Shown in pieces: positions 24,813 through 33,618 of a stretch of 64,000 bases of DNA. Numbering within the stretch: the stretch's first letter is position 1; every line of letters starts with the position of its first letter. Location of the stretch: assembly GCA_002783405.1 (NCBI GenBank), contig PFGG01000070.1, forward strand, positions 1 to 64,000, given 5' to 3'. This DNA comes from a bacterium (Candidatus Blackallbacteria) CG13_big_fil_rev_8_21_14_2_50_49_14 (GTDB taxonomy: Bacteria > Cyanobacteriota > Sericytochromatia > UBA7694). The notes below the pieces were generated by a model, which saw only the letters and a program-made list of their open reading frames with translations, was not told where the DNA came from and did no database searches. Both the position numbers and the translations under genes were made by a program.

Positions 24813-27620
24813 TCAGAAACCAGGGCGACGTTTCTTGGCTTTCAAATCATCCTTGTTATGACTGGAAATGGTTTCACCTGTACTGATCGAAGCATCTGGG
24901 TCAAAACGGTTCCGCTTCAGAATATCCTCAACCAATTTATTATAATCCTGATCATTGGTAGGATCGGGTGCTTTGCCAGCCCCAGAGGCTTTAGCCGCTG
25001 AAGCAGATTTTGCAGCAGGGGGAGACTGGGCCCCAGGCTGCTGGCTGCTGGTCAGAATATGGTCGAGAATATCATCATAATTTTCAGGCCGATGCGGCTG
25101 CGGCGTCAGCTCCAGCCAACGCTCACGTTTGCCCTTGGGCGGAGAGACCGCAGAAGGCGCAGCAGGCTCCTCTACCGAAGCCCCCCTGGAGCGATAAAAC
25201 GGTAAGGCCGGAGGCTCAGCGGCAGGAGGTTCAGCCGCCGCAGCTCCACGGGAACGGTAAAAGGGAGGGTCCTCCCCGACCGGGGCCAACGCAGCAGGTA
25301 ATCCCGGCGGGCGAGGAGCGGGCGGGGAAGCAGGGGGAGAGGCATTGCTCCCTGCTGTATTCTGACCAGCATAGGTCGCCCCCATCAGTTTATAAAAATC
25401 ATCTTCCTCAGGCGGGAGTATTTGTCCGCCCCCCATCGGTCGACGTGTAGGCGCCGAGTAAATTTCCAATTTGCCACTGGAAGCAGGTGGAATCAAGCGG
25501 CGGCGGCTGGGTTCAGAGAAGCCCGACAAACGGCCAGGGCCAGCATGGGTCTTGCGGGAAAGCGGCATGCCATACTCGTCATCATGCTCATCTTCGGCAT
25601 CAGGAATCGAGGGCCCTTCGTCATAGGCACCCACTGTTTCTTTCTGCGAAACAGGAACCAATGCACGCGAAGAACTTCCTCGCCGACCGGCAGGCAAGGC
25701 CTTTTTTTCTGGGGGAGCTTCAAGGTGAAGCAAAGAAAAGCCCTCTGCTTCTGCTGCACTTTCTGTTCCCACAGGTGGGCTGCCATATTCATCCAGCGCC
25801 TCAGCATAGGAATAGTCAAACAGGCTCAAGGGATTGGCCAACTGATTGTATTGTCCGCTGCCTGCAAACAGACAATACTGGGTCAGGCAATTCCAAGCGG
25901 AATCCATGGTATTGCGAAAATGCTCTTCAAAAGAAGCATGGGAGTCGCTTAAGCGTGAACTTAACATCATGAAAGCGTGCGCCAGATTAAACAGACTGTT
26001 CCAATCATAAATCAACTGGTGGTTTTTCAAATCCACCAAGAGCTTGATTTGTTCGCTTTGCGCCAGAAAAGCCAAAATATAGCCCGCCCGTTCATAAGCG
26101 GACATGCCCGAGGGAGGTAGATTTTCAGGAACCCCCAAACCCTTCAGGTAAAGTTCCAAGTGGCGCACCAAAAAATCAGTCGTTTCATCGGGCTGTGCCA
26201 AGGCCAAGCTCCAAAGTTCGACAAGAATTTCCTGAAAAAGAGAGAAACAGGTCTCTTTGCGCAATTGCTCACCAAAAAGCAAACGCATATTCAATTTGAC
26301 CGTGCCCTTGGACTGATGCAGACCACTGAGAATATTGCGAGCCTTTTCAAAAGCGCGCTGCGCAATCAGTTTTTCATAGTCATTCTCAAAAAACATATTG
26401 CCAAAAAAGTTTTCCTGCTGCGCCGCCAAAGTGGCTTCCGGCCACTTTAAATACTTGATCACTACAGGCTTGTGCTCTCGTTTTGCACGGTGAATATAAC
26501 GCAGACAGGTTTCAATTTTCTTTAAGAAAACGGGTTTTAATTTACTGCCTGGAGAGGGAGTCTTAAATTTCTCAACCGTTTCAAGACGCTTGTGAAAAAC
26601 CTGGGTAATTTCTCCCATATGACGGGCATAGAGTTCATTTACCTCTTTAAACTGTTTCTGCAGATTTTCCCATTCTGCATAACTTTCCAATTCGGCAATC
26701 TGTTTGCCTGTTTGACGGGCTTGGGCCTGAAGAAAATGCTGAGTCTGTTGATTGCGGGTATGCAAAGTCTGCAATTCATCATAAAGTGGCCGTAAAAGCC
26801 CGGCTTCAAGCTGATAAAGTGTTTTGGAGCGGCTTTGAATTCCCTGTTCCAGCGCATTGAGAAAAGATTCACGCACAAAAACAGCTTCCGTCATATAGCC
26901 ACAGATACTTTGAACATAGCCCAAAAGTTGAATCAAAAGCTGACGATGTTCGGGCTCAAACAGAGAGGCCTTTTCATAAAAGAGATCCATGCTGAGCAAG
27001 CTCAAGCACAGTAACTGATCCATTTCAGCGCTAGCTGCAGTGGCTTTTTCTCGCAAAAACTGGCGGTATTCCTGGTGACGCAAATGTTCGGGGCGTTCTT
27101 GCAGCCAGTTCAGAAAGAAATCAGATTGCAGCAAATCGCGCACAAAGTCTTCAAGCGCATGCACAGAAAACTCAGGCCCTTCTTGTTCCTGCAAAAGACA
27201 AAGAACGGCTTTGCGCTGTTCCTGAAACAATTCAGGCAGTTTGATTCTGAAAAAATTAAACAGGTGAAAGCCTTCCTCATCGCTCAGCTGCGTGGAAGTC
27301 GATTTCAAAAGACGTTTTATGTCTTCAAACTGACTGTTGAGCATGCGATCAAAAAGCAGACGTTGCTCTTGTGAGGCCAAACTTCTGACAAAGAGACGAT
27401 CTGCCTTTTTCTGCGGCAACATGGATTGAAAGGCTGCGGCATGCTTGAAAACAAAATGCTTGTCAACAATCTGGCGAACCAAATCCAAATGCTGAAGAAA
27501 GGTCCAAAGAATGAATTCTGTTTCAAGATCTTGGTGCAAGTGCTGAAACTGGTTGAGCGTTTCCAACATCAGCAAACGGCAATAACGCTCCTCAAAAAAA
27601 CGACGCCGGGTGGCCAGCAT
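24813..27620 (-). CDS. Large helical protein with C-terminal short-motif repeats
   Basis: At least 935 residues from ATG 27620, but the frame is open upstream to the A10 tract at 27718-27727 with protein-like sequence (NEARIKNQVSEYLKSLISL). It may therefore be the second half of the polypeptide begun at 28476. Residues 1-600 are rich in Leu, Gln and Glu and probably all helical. Residues 640-880 are Pro/Ala-rich and disordered, with a repeated PPFYRSRGA/LPFYRSRGA. The end carries NYDDILDHIL and DYNKLVEDILKRNRF, the same short motif repeated in the upstream frame. No known family recognised and no membrane segment. Confidence 0.75.
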   Translation of the reverse strand: MLATRRRFFEERYCRLLMLETLNQFQHLHQDLETEFILWTFLQHLDLVRQIVDKHFVFKHAAAFQSMLPQKKADRLFVRSLASQEQRLLFDRMLNSQFEDIKRLLKSTSTQLSDEEGFHLFNFFRIKLPELFQEQRKAVLCLLQEQEGPEFSVHALEDFVRDLLQSDFFLNWLQERPEHLRHQEYRQFLREKATAASAEMDQLLCLSLLSMDLFYEKASLFEPEHRQLLIQLLGYVQSICGYMTEAVFVRESFLNALEQGIQSRSKTLYQLEAGLLRPLYDELQTLHTRNQQTQHFLQAQARQTGKQIAELESYAEWENLQKQFKEVNELYARHMGEITQVFHKRLETVEKFKTPSPGSKLKPVFLKKIETCLRYIHRAKREHKPVVIKYLKWPEATLAAQQENFFGNMFFENDYEKLIAQRAFEKARNILSGLHQSKGTVKLNMRLLFGEQLRKETCFSLFQEILVELWSLALAQPDETTDFLVRHLELYLKGLGVPENLPPSGMSAYERAGYILAFLAQSEQIKLLVDLKNHQLIYDWNSLFNLAHAFMMLSSRLSDSHASFEEHFRNTMDSAWNCLTQYCLFAGSGQYNQLANPLSLFDYSYAEALDEYGSPPVGTESAAEAEGFSLLHLEAPPEKKALPAGRRGSSSRALVPVSQKETVGAYDEGPSIPDAEDEHDDEYGMPLSRKTHAGPGRLSGFSEPSRRRLIPPASSGKLEIYSAPTRRPMGGGQILPPEEDDFYKLMGATYAGQNTAGSNASPPASPPAPRPPGLPAALAPVGEDPPFYRSRGAAAAEPPAAEPPALPFYRSRGASVEEPAAPSAVSPPKGKRERWLELTPQPHRPENYDDILDHILTSSQQPGAQSPPAAKSASAAKASGAGKAPDPTNDQDYNKLVEDILKRNRFDPDASISTGETISSHNKDDLKAKKRRPGF

Positions 27621-27702
27621 ACCGTGCTCATCCAGCGAAATCAGGCTTTTAAGATATTCAGAAACCTGATTTTTGATCCGGGCTTCATTGACCGGGGGGG
27701 TC

Positions 27703-28476
27703 TCAATCCCAGTCTGATTTTTTTTTTGCCTCTGAGGGCCAGAGGATTTCGTCGAGTTGTTGGTTATAAACCGTTTGGGTCAGCAGGTCGTTTTCGGCCT
27801 TGCTTTTGCCCTTGCCCCCAAGCGGTGGCTTTCCTTTGGCCGGACGCTCTTCTTCAAAATCCAGCACAGAATCCAAAGCTGCAGCAAAGGTCTGGCTGAT
27901 CATGGGTTGCTGAGAACGGGGAGGGTTCACGGGCTGATTTTTTTTACCCGTTGAATCTAAGGCTTTACCAGTACGGTTGGCAAGTGTCTTATGCAAAATA
28001 GACTGATAATCAGGGGCCACAGGCTCTTTGCTGGGCTTTTCAGCGACTGTTTTCTGCAGGTCAGGGGGAGAATCTTCGCTCTGATCCTCGGGCCAGAGAA
28101 TTGAATCCAGAATATCTGAATAGGTTTCACTGATCTCCGTCGGGCGTTGATCCAGAGAAAGTTCAGAAGAAAGAGGTGCAGAATCTTGAGCAGGAGCTTG
28201 CTTTGCTGGCAGATTCTCACGTTTTTTGAGAATATTATCAAAAATTAGATTGGCGGCATCTTCTTTGCTCAAACGTTCTGGAGCTTGGGGAACAGGTGCT
28301 TGCCCCAGATTGCGCTTAAAATTACGTCCTGTGCGTTCCAAGAGCGTTTCATGTAAGATTTTATCGTAGGCGGATTTTTTATCCTCAGAATCCGACATCG
28401 TTGAGCTGAACCATCCTGAATATTCAGTAATACCTAATCTAAATTCTAGAATTTCTTTGAAAATCAGATCCTCCAT
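27703..28476 (-). CDS. Disordered protein with repeated YxxILDxIL motifs
   Basis: Up to 257 residues; starts at 28476 or 28398 are both possible and neither has a good SD. A short motif recurs along a charged, disordered chain: LIFKEILEF, YDKILHETLLERTG, LIFDNILKKR, YSDILDSILWPED, YQSILHKTLANRTG, FAAALDSVLDF and YNQQLDEILWPSE. Two pairs are near duplicates (ILHxTLxxRTG and LDxILWPxx). The last codons lie in an A10 run, after which this frame stops while the +1 frame continues into the 935-residue protein with the same motif. Function unknown; the motif suggests repeated docking sites. Confidence 0.7.
   Translation of the reverse strand: MEDLIFKEILEFRLGITEYSGWFSSTMSDSEDKKSAYDKILHETLLERTGRNFKRNLGQAPVPQAPERLSKEDAANLIFDNILKKRENLPAKQAPAQDSAPLSSELSLDQRPTEISETYSDILDSILWPEDQSEDSPPDLQKTVAEKPSKEPVAPDYQSILHKTLANRTGKALDSTGKKNQPVNPPRSQQPMISQTFAAALDSVLDFEEERPAKGKPPLGGKGKSKAENDLLTQTVYNQQLDEILWPSEAKKKSDWD
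27718..27727 (-). promoter_or_regulatory. A10 slippery tract between two reading frames
   Basis: On the minus strand GGC is followed by ten A and TCAG. In frame, the upstream gene reads GCA AAA AAA AAA TCA and stops four codons later. Loss of one A (or gain of two) fuses it to the large downstream frame. Long A runs are known sites of transcriptional slippage, and also of sequencing error. Confidence 0.55.
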
Positions 28477-28575
28477 TGCAGCAGGAAAAGACCCATTCTA
28501 GCAAAGCGACTTAGATGCTATCTTAGCACAGGCGTCAAAGAAAATAAAACAGCCCAGGCCAGCAAAAAAAACAGA

Positions 28576-28869
28576 TCAAAGCGCAATAATGCCTTCAATC
28601 TCGCTGACCTTTTCATAGACATAGACCACTTCATCACTGGATGCCATTTTCATGCGGGCGCTGATACTGGCATAGCGGTTATTGCGCGAAAGCCGCACTT
28701 CAATCCGTGCAGTGGTATTGAGCAAGCCCTGAAGGGCATCTACCTGGGCAACAGGAACAATAAATTTAAAATGAAAATCCGCAGGCCAGACATACTCTTC
28801 CTCAAGCAAAGCCTTAAATTTTGCATGCGCAGGAGGCGAATTCTCTGAAGAAGGATCTGTCTCTGACAT
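28576..28869 (-). CDS. DUF493 (YbeD-like) protein
   Basis: 97 residues. FHFKFIVPVAQVDALQGLL, SRNNRYASISARMKMASSDEVVYVYEKV and the ending EGIIAL follow the DUF493 pattern, a small ferredoxin-like alpha/beta fold related to the regulatory (ACT-like) YbeD domain. The segment from residue 1 to 25 is acidic and probably disordered. It lies 3 nt after the stop of the upstream 130-residue gene, so the two are co-translated. Role unknown. Confidence 0.85.
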   Translation of the reverse strand: MSETDPSSENSPPAHAKFKALLEEEYVWPADFHFKFIVPVAQVDALQGLLNTTARIEVRLSRNNRYASISARMKMASSDEVVYVYEKVSEIEGIIAL

Positions 28870-28872
28870 GGC

Positions 28873-29265
28873 TTAAATTTCCTGTTCTGAGGAAGAGCGC
28901 CCCTGCAAAAATTGCGCTTGTGTTTGCAAGACCAAAGGTGAATCTGGGCTGCTGTCGGAATCTGTCTGTTGTTGGGTGAAAAATTTACTTAAAAAAGTCT
29001 GAAAACGGGGGCTATAACTCAGACTTTCAGGAATGCCCAGTTTTTTTGAAGACTCAAATCCTTGGCGCAAGGTCTGATGATCCCCAGCCAAATCCAAAGG
29101 AGCGTCTTTGAGTTTTAAACGCGATTGAAATTCACTTGCTGAAAGTTTCTGTTGAGATGCAGCGGTCTCTGTCAGAGGCTTTACAGCTGTCGGTTCAGAA
29201 CTTTTTTTGATTTGTTCAGCCGTATGCAGTGCTTGAGCAGCAAGGCCCATTCCTTCAATTGGCAT
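28873..29265 (-). CDS. Hypothetical protein, 130 residues
   Basis: The start at 29265 has a clear SD (AAGGAG, about 8 nt away). The protein is Gln/Ser-rich and mostly polar, with no membrane segment or recognised domain. It starts MPIEGMGLAAQALHTAEQIK and ends in a Ser/Glu-rich tail. It is the first gene of a two-gene unit with the DUF493 gene. Confidence 0.65.
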   Translation of the reverse strand: MPIEGMGLAAQALHTAEQIKKSSEPTAVKPLTETAASQQKLSASEFQSRLKLKDAPLDLAGDHQTLRQGFESSKKLGIPESLSYSPRFQTFLSKFFTQQQTDSDSSPDSPLVLQTQAQFLQGRSSSEQEI

Positions 29266-29486
29266 CGGACAGCTCCTTTTTCAATTGCATTCAATACAAG
29301 CATTATAGGTGATCAATAAAAAAAATACCAGAACATTGAAAAGCTTATCCCAGGGATTGGTTCTTCACCCTAAATTCTTACCCAAAATTAATCTAAAAAA
29401 AATATTGCATTAACCTTTATAAAGCAGATTTTCAGAGAACCCCCCTACAATAAAAACATCACGGAATGAGCGTAGGAAATTTTAAG

Positions 29487-31007
29487 ATGCAAAAACGTAC
29501 GGGAATGCTTTCACTGCTGAGCTGGTTGATCTTAACAGGTTGCGGCTCAAGCCCTGTGTTCCAGGCTGCGCTGCAACCCGCTCCGGCCACACGTCAAGCT
29601 CTTCAGACCAACACCTCAGCAGCTGCTCCCCTAACGCGTGCCAGCGCTCCCGTAACCGTCAATTCCAAGCCCCCAGTCTCCACTGCGCGTGCTCCCCGTG
29701 CCAGCAGCGTTCAGGCCACCGCCGGTAAAGCAACGACAGCCAGCGTCCAAGCCACCCAAACACCTGCCGTACATATCGCAAAGAACTACAATACCCAAAC
29801 CCTTTTGGTTGGCCTGCACAAGGATGCTGATCTTCCTCAGGCCAAAGCACTGGCTGCCCAGCTCAATCTGCAGGTAGAGCGTTATATCAAAGGCATTCAC
29901 GCCCTGGTTCTCAAAACCAGCGGCCAAGAAGTCAAAGGCCTGGTAAAACAACTCTCTCAACACAGCCTGTTCGCCTTTGTAGAAACCGACCATATCTCTA
30001 CCCAAAAACCTGAAGCCGAAAAAGAAGTTAACGATTCTTTCAAGCTCTTTTCAGCTGACCTGGTCAATGATAAATATTTCAAAGATCAATATGGTTTAAC
30101 AGCCTTGCAGGTTCCCGAAGCCTGGTCCTATAGCAAAGGCGCTGGCGTGACCATCGCCGTGATAGATACCGGCGTCGCCCTCTCCCATGCCGATCTGAAA
30201 GGGCGTGTGATTCCTGGTTATGATGCGCTCTCTCTGCATGAGGGCGGTGAGTCTGGCGATGTCAGCAGCCTGAACTATCTGTTCTCCAGCTATAAACACG
30301 GCTCCCACGTAGCTGGGATTATTGCCGCTGAAACCAACAATGGCCATGGCATTGCGGGTGTGGCTCCTGAAGCCAAAATTATGCCAATCAAAATTTATCC
30401 CGATGTACCCGATATCATCAGTTCGATTCTCGCTCCCGATCCCGACAGCAACCAAACCATGATTTCTGTCATTGCCGATGGAATCGTCTGGGCCGCAGAT
30501 CACGGCGCCAATGTGATCAACCTGAGCCTGGCCGTGACCGAATACAGCGCCACCCTCGAACGCGCAGTGAAATATGCCCTGGATAAGAATGTCAGCGTGG
30601 TCGTGGCAGCGGGCAACGAACGCCAGAGCACCAACGCCCGCAACTATCTTGCGGCGATTGAAGGCGTGATTGGGGTTGGAGCCACAGATATCAATAACAA
30701 TATTACAATTTTCTCAAATTCAGGCGATTATGTTTCTGTGGCTGCCCCTGGCAACAATATTATTTCATCTGTGCCCTCCTTTCTGCGCATGCGCCCCTAT
30801 GTTGAAATGAGCGGAACCTCGATGGCCGCCCCCCACGTAGCAGGAGTAGCCGCACTGCTGCGGAGCAAATATGGCGCAAGCGCCACCCCCGCCTGGATCA
30901 AACAGCGACTGGAAGCCACAGCCACTGACAGAGGCGCTGCTGGCCGCGACGATCTCTTCGGACACGGTCTGGTCAATGCCCTGAAAGCACTCACAGATCC
31001 TGTCTAA
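29487..31007 (+). CDS. Subtilisin-like serine protease (S8), lipoprotein
   Basis: About 506 residues from ATG 29487 (AGGA about 10 nt upstream). A signal peptide ends in the lipobox LILTGC, followed by an Ala/Thr/Pro-rich linker of about 80 residues. Residues ~100-170 form a propeptide (TQTLLVGLHKDADLPQAKAL). The catalytic domain has Asp227 (AVIDTGV), His271 (HGSHVAGIIA) and Ser445 (SGTSMAAPHVAG), with the oxyanion Asn in AAGNERQS. All triad residues are intact. The protease should be anchored at the envelope. The stand-alone propeptide-like lipoprotein at 7864 and the Kazal lipoprotein at 8421 are possible regulators, which is inference. Confidence 0.93.
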   Translation: MQKRTGMLSLLSWLILTGCGSSPVFQAALQPAPATRQALQTNTSAAAPLTRASAPVTVNSKPPVSTARAPRASSVQATAGKATTASVQATQTPAVHIAKNYNTQTLLVGLHKDADLPQAKALAAQLNLQVERYIKGIHALVLKTSGQEVKGLVKQLSQHSLFAFVETDHISTQKPEAEKEVNDSFKLFSADLVNDKYFKDQYGLTALQVPEAWSYSKGAGVTIAVIDTGVALSHADLKGRVIPGYDALSLHEGGESGDVSSLNYLFSSYKHGSHVAGIIAAETNNGHGIAGVAPEAKIMPIKIYPDVPDIISSILAPDPDSNQTMISVIADGIVWAADHGANVINLSLAVTEYSATLERAVKYALDKNVSVVVAAGNERQSTNARNYLAAIEGVIGVGATDINNNITIFSNSGDYVSVAAPGNNIISSVPSFLRMRPYVEMSGTSMAAPHVAGVAALLRSKYGASATPAWIKQRLEATATDRGAAGRDDLFGHGLVNALKALTDPV

Positions 31008-31100
31008 GTGCTTAGGCGCTTGTGAGCAAGACAGTAGCACCGGCTTGGATCCTCAGCTATAATTGTAAAGTTTCTGACTCAAAAGCAAGGATGTCGCCGC

Positions 31101-31508
31101 GTGGGAAAATACCGGCCGGTACCCCGGACCCTTTCCGAAATTCTCCGTAAAGTCAGCCAGTCCTCCAATTCTTCGGAGCCCGTGGAGTTAATCAGCCCTG
31201 AGCAATTGGTGGAAGCGGGCAAAGCCCCGCTGCATGACCCACAGGAATTATTTAATGGGGTCACCATTTTGCCCACCCCTCCTGAAGCCTTAGACCCAGA
31301 GATCAGAACCCCTGATCAACTCTTTGGCAAACAGGCTTTCGCAGCCCCAGGCAAAGCGATGAAATCTTTGCAGGAAATGCTGCCCCCGCGCAAACCGACC
31401 AGCCCTTTGTCCCCTCGTCCGCCGAAACCAGACCCTACAGAACAAAGTAAAAAATCAGGGCCCCTGCCTGAAGTCAAAGACAGTAAAACGGATCCCGGAA
31501 CTTTCTAG
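31101..31508 (+). CDS. Hypothetical Pro-rich protein
   Basis: 135 residues from a GTG start with AAGG 10 nt upstream. The N-terminal half is moderately structured (RTLSEILRKVSQ, ISPEQLVEAGKAPLHDPQEL); the C-terminal half is Pro/Lys/Ser-rich and probably disordered (LPPRKPTSPLSPRPPKPDP). No family recognised. It ends 2 nt before the deacetylase gene, so it probably opens a three-gene unit with that gene and pfkA. Confidence 0.6.
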   Translation: MGKYRPVPRTLSEILRKVSQSSNSSEPVELISPEQLVEAGKAPLHDPQELFNGVTILPTPPEALDPEIRTPDQLFGKQAFAAPGKAMKSLQEMLPPRKPTSPLSPRPPKPDPTEQSKKSGPLPEVKDSKTDPGTF

Positions 31509-31510
31509 TC

Positions 31511-32590
31511 ATGTCGAAACCATTGCTTTTTTATTCTGAAGCCTGTCTCAAGCATCAAAATCTCAGCCATTCAGACACCCACCCAGAATCGCCCCTGCGC
31601 CTGCAAACCATTTTAAAGCGTCTGTATGAATCAAAAGTCTGGCAAAACCTGCCCAAGCGAGCCCCCCAGCCAGTCAACAAAGAACTGCTCTTCAGTTTGC
31701 ATGACCCCAGCTATGTGCAAATGCTTGAGCGCTTTTGCCACAGTGCGGGCCCCGGTAAAAGGATCGATGAGAACACCCTGGTTTCAGAGGGCTCCTATGA
31801 AGCCGCCCTACAAGCCGCTGGTGCAGCCACTGAAATGGTTGAAGCCCTGCTTTCAGGCGAAAGCCAAACGGCTTATTCCTTGATCCGCCCCCCCGGACAC
31901 CATGCCATGCCAGCCCATACCATGGGTTTTTGCCTGTTTAACAATATCGCGTTGGCAGCACGCCATGCACTCAACCAAGGCCTTAAACGCATTCTGATTC
32001 TGGATTGGGATGCCCACCACGGCAATGGCACTGAACACCTGTTTTATCAAGATCCACGCGTGCTATTTGTCTCCTGGCACCAATTTCCCAATTGGCCGGG
32101 TACAGGGGCCCTGGAGGATCTGGGACAAGGCGCGGGTTACGGCACCAACGTCAATATCCCCATGCCGCTCAAATACGGAGATACCGAATATCTGCGCAGT
32201 TTTCAGGAATTGGTAGTGCCCTTGGCTGAGGCCTATCGCCCGGAACTTATTCTGGTTTCAGCCGGTTATGACGCGCACCTCGCGGATTTACTCACGGATA
32301 TGAACCTGACCGCTGCCGGCTTTTCGCAGCTCACGGAAGAGGTCATGAAACTTGCGCACCGTTTCTGCCAAGGAAAAGCAGGTTTTATCTTGGAAGGAGG
32401 GTACAATGTAACAGCACTGGCCGCCTCTGTGGACGGCACCCTGCAAACCCTAATTCAAGAGCAGAACGTGAAACCCGAAGAGCCCTTTCAGGCCCTGAAT
32501 TGTACACATGATCCAGCGGAACTCAACCGCCTGATTGAAAAAGTTAGAATGATTCAACCCTTATTAAACGGAAAACTAAAGCTGTCATGA
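31511..32590 (+). CDS. Histone-deacetylase-family (class II) amidohydrolase
   Basis: 359 residues. The HDAC/AcuC/polyamine-amidohydrolase fold is clear: RPPGHHAMPAHTMGFCLFNN contains the catalytic His pair, DWDAHHGNGTEHLFY the zinc Asp and His, SAGYDAH the second zinc Asp, and GYN in LEGGYN the transition-state Tyr region. Bacterial members remove acetyl groups from polyamines, lysine or other substrates; which one is not visible. It overlaps the pfkA start by 4 nt (ATGA), implying translational coupling. Confidence 0.95.
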   Translation: MSKPLLFYSEACLKHQNLSHSDTHPESPLRLQTILKRLYESKVWQNLPKRAPQPVNKELLFSLHDPSYVQMLERFCHSAGPGKRIDENTLVSEGSYEAALQAAGAATEMVEALLSGESQTAYSLIRPPGHHAMPAHTMGFCLFNNIALAARHALNQGLKRILILDWDAHHGNGTEHLFYQDPRVLFVSWHQFPNWPGTGALEDLGQGAGYGTNVNIPMPLKYGDTEYLRSFQELVVPLAEAYRPELILVSAGYDAHLADLLTDMNLTAAGFSQLTEEVMKLAHRFCQGKAGFILEGGYNVTALAASVDGTLQTLIQEQNVKPEEPFQALNCTHDPAELNRLIEKVRMIQPLLNGKLKLS

Positions 32591-33609
32591 AAAAAATACT
32601 TGTTCTTACCAGTGGGGGAGACGCCCCCGGCATGAATACCGCTCTGCGTGGGATTATCCGTGAAGCCAGCTTCAACGATATCCATGTCTATGCCGCCTAT
32701 GATGGCTATAAAGGACTGGTCGAAGGCAATATTTTGCCCCTCACCAACCAGGATATTGCCGGAACCCTGCAATTGGGCGGCACGATCCTCGGAACGGCCC
32801 GATTCCCCCGTTTTAAAGAAAAACCCTATCTGATGAAAGCCTATCAGAATCTGCAACACCGGGATATCGAGGGCATGATCGTGATCGGCGGCAATGGTTC
32901 TCTGGCAGGAGCCCATGCCCTGCATGAAGAAACCGGTATTCCGGTGGTGGGCATTCCGGGCTCCATCGACAATGATCTGCATGGCACAGATATGTGTCTG
33001 GGGGTGGATACCGCTCTGAACACCATCGTGTATAACGTGGATAAAATCCGCGATACAGCCTCTTCACATGGCCGTCTCTTCGTGATTGAGGTCATGGGAC
33101 GCGACTGTGGCTATCTGGCCTTGGTCAGTGGTATCTCATGCGGTGCCGTCACAGCCCTAATTCCTGAAAACCAGGATACCTTCGATAAAACCGCCTTCTG
33201 TAACCTGATTTACAAAGCCTTCCGTCGCTCCAAAAAACACGCAATCGTGATCAAGGCTGAAGGGTTTACCCCTTTCAGCGACGAGGAACTGGGCCAGGAA
33301 CTTTCAGAATATTTGGGCGAGAGAGGCTACGAACACCTCGATATTCGCTTTACCAAACTGGGCCATATTCAAAGAGGAGGATCTCCTTCGGCCTTTGATC
33401 GGGTACTGGGCAGCAAACTCGGCATTCACGCCGTGCGCCAACTCATGGCTGGCGCAAAAGACGTCATGGTCGGGTTGGTGCGCAATGAAATTACCACTTG
33501 TCCCTTGGCAGATGTGGGCAAAGGCAAACGCGAACGGATTCTCAGTCTTTATCAGGAATACATGGCCCAGGAATTCCTAATGGCAAAAAAACTGACACCG
33601 GGCAGTTAA
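32587..33609 (+). CDS. pfkA: 6-phosphofructokinase
   Basis: 340 residues. It phosphorylates fructose-6-phosphate to fructose-1,6-bisphosphate in glycolysis. GGDAPGMNTALRG is the ATP site, PGSIDNDLHGT holds the catalytic Asp, VMGRDCGYLALVSG binds substrate and HIQRGGSPSAFDR is the family signature. The Gly in PGSIDND fits an ATP-dependent enzyme rather than a PPi type. An oddity is GGNGS near residue 103, where classical PfkA has GGDGS; that Asp helps bind Mg-ATP. It is coupled to the deacetylase gene upstream. Confidence 0.95.
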   Translation: MKKILVLTSGGDAPGMNTALRGIIREASFNDIHVYAAYDGYKGLVEGNILPLTNQDIAGTLQLGGTILGTARFPRFKEKPYLMKAYQNLQHRDIEGMIVIGGNGSLAGAHALHEETGIPVVGIPGSIDNDLHGTDMCLGVDTALNTIVYNVDKIRDTASSHGRLFVIEVMGRDCGYLALVSGISCGAVTALIPENQDTFDKTAFCNLIYKAFRRSKKHAIVIKAEGFTPFSDEELGQELSEYLGERGYEHLDIRFTKLGHIQRGGSPSAFDRVLGSKLGIHAVRQLMAGAKDVMVGLVRNEITTCPLADVGKGKRERILSLYQEYMAQEFLMAKKLTPGS

Positions 33610-33618
33610 GTCTCAAAT

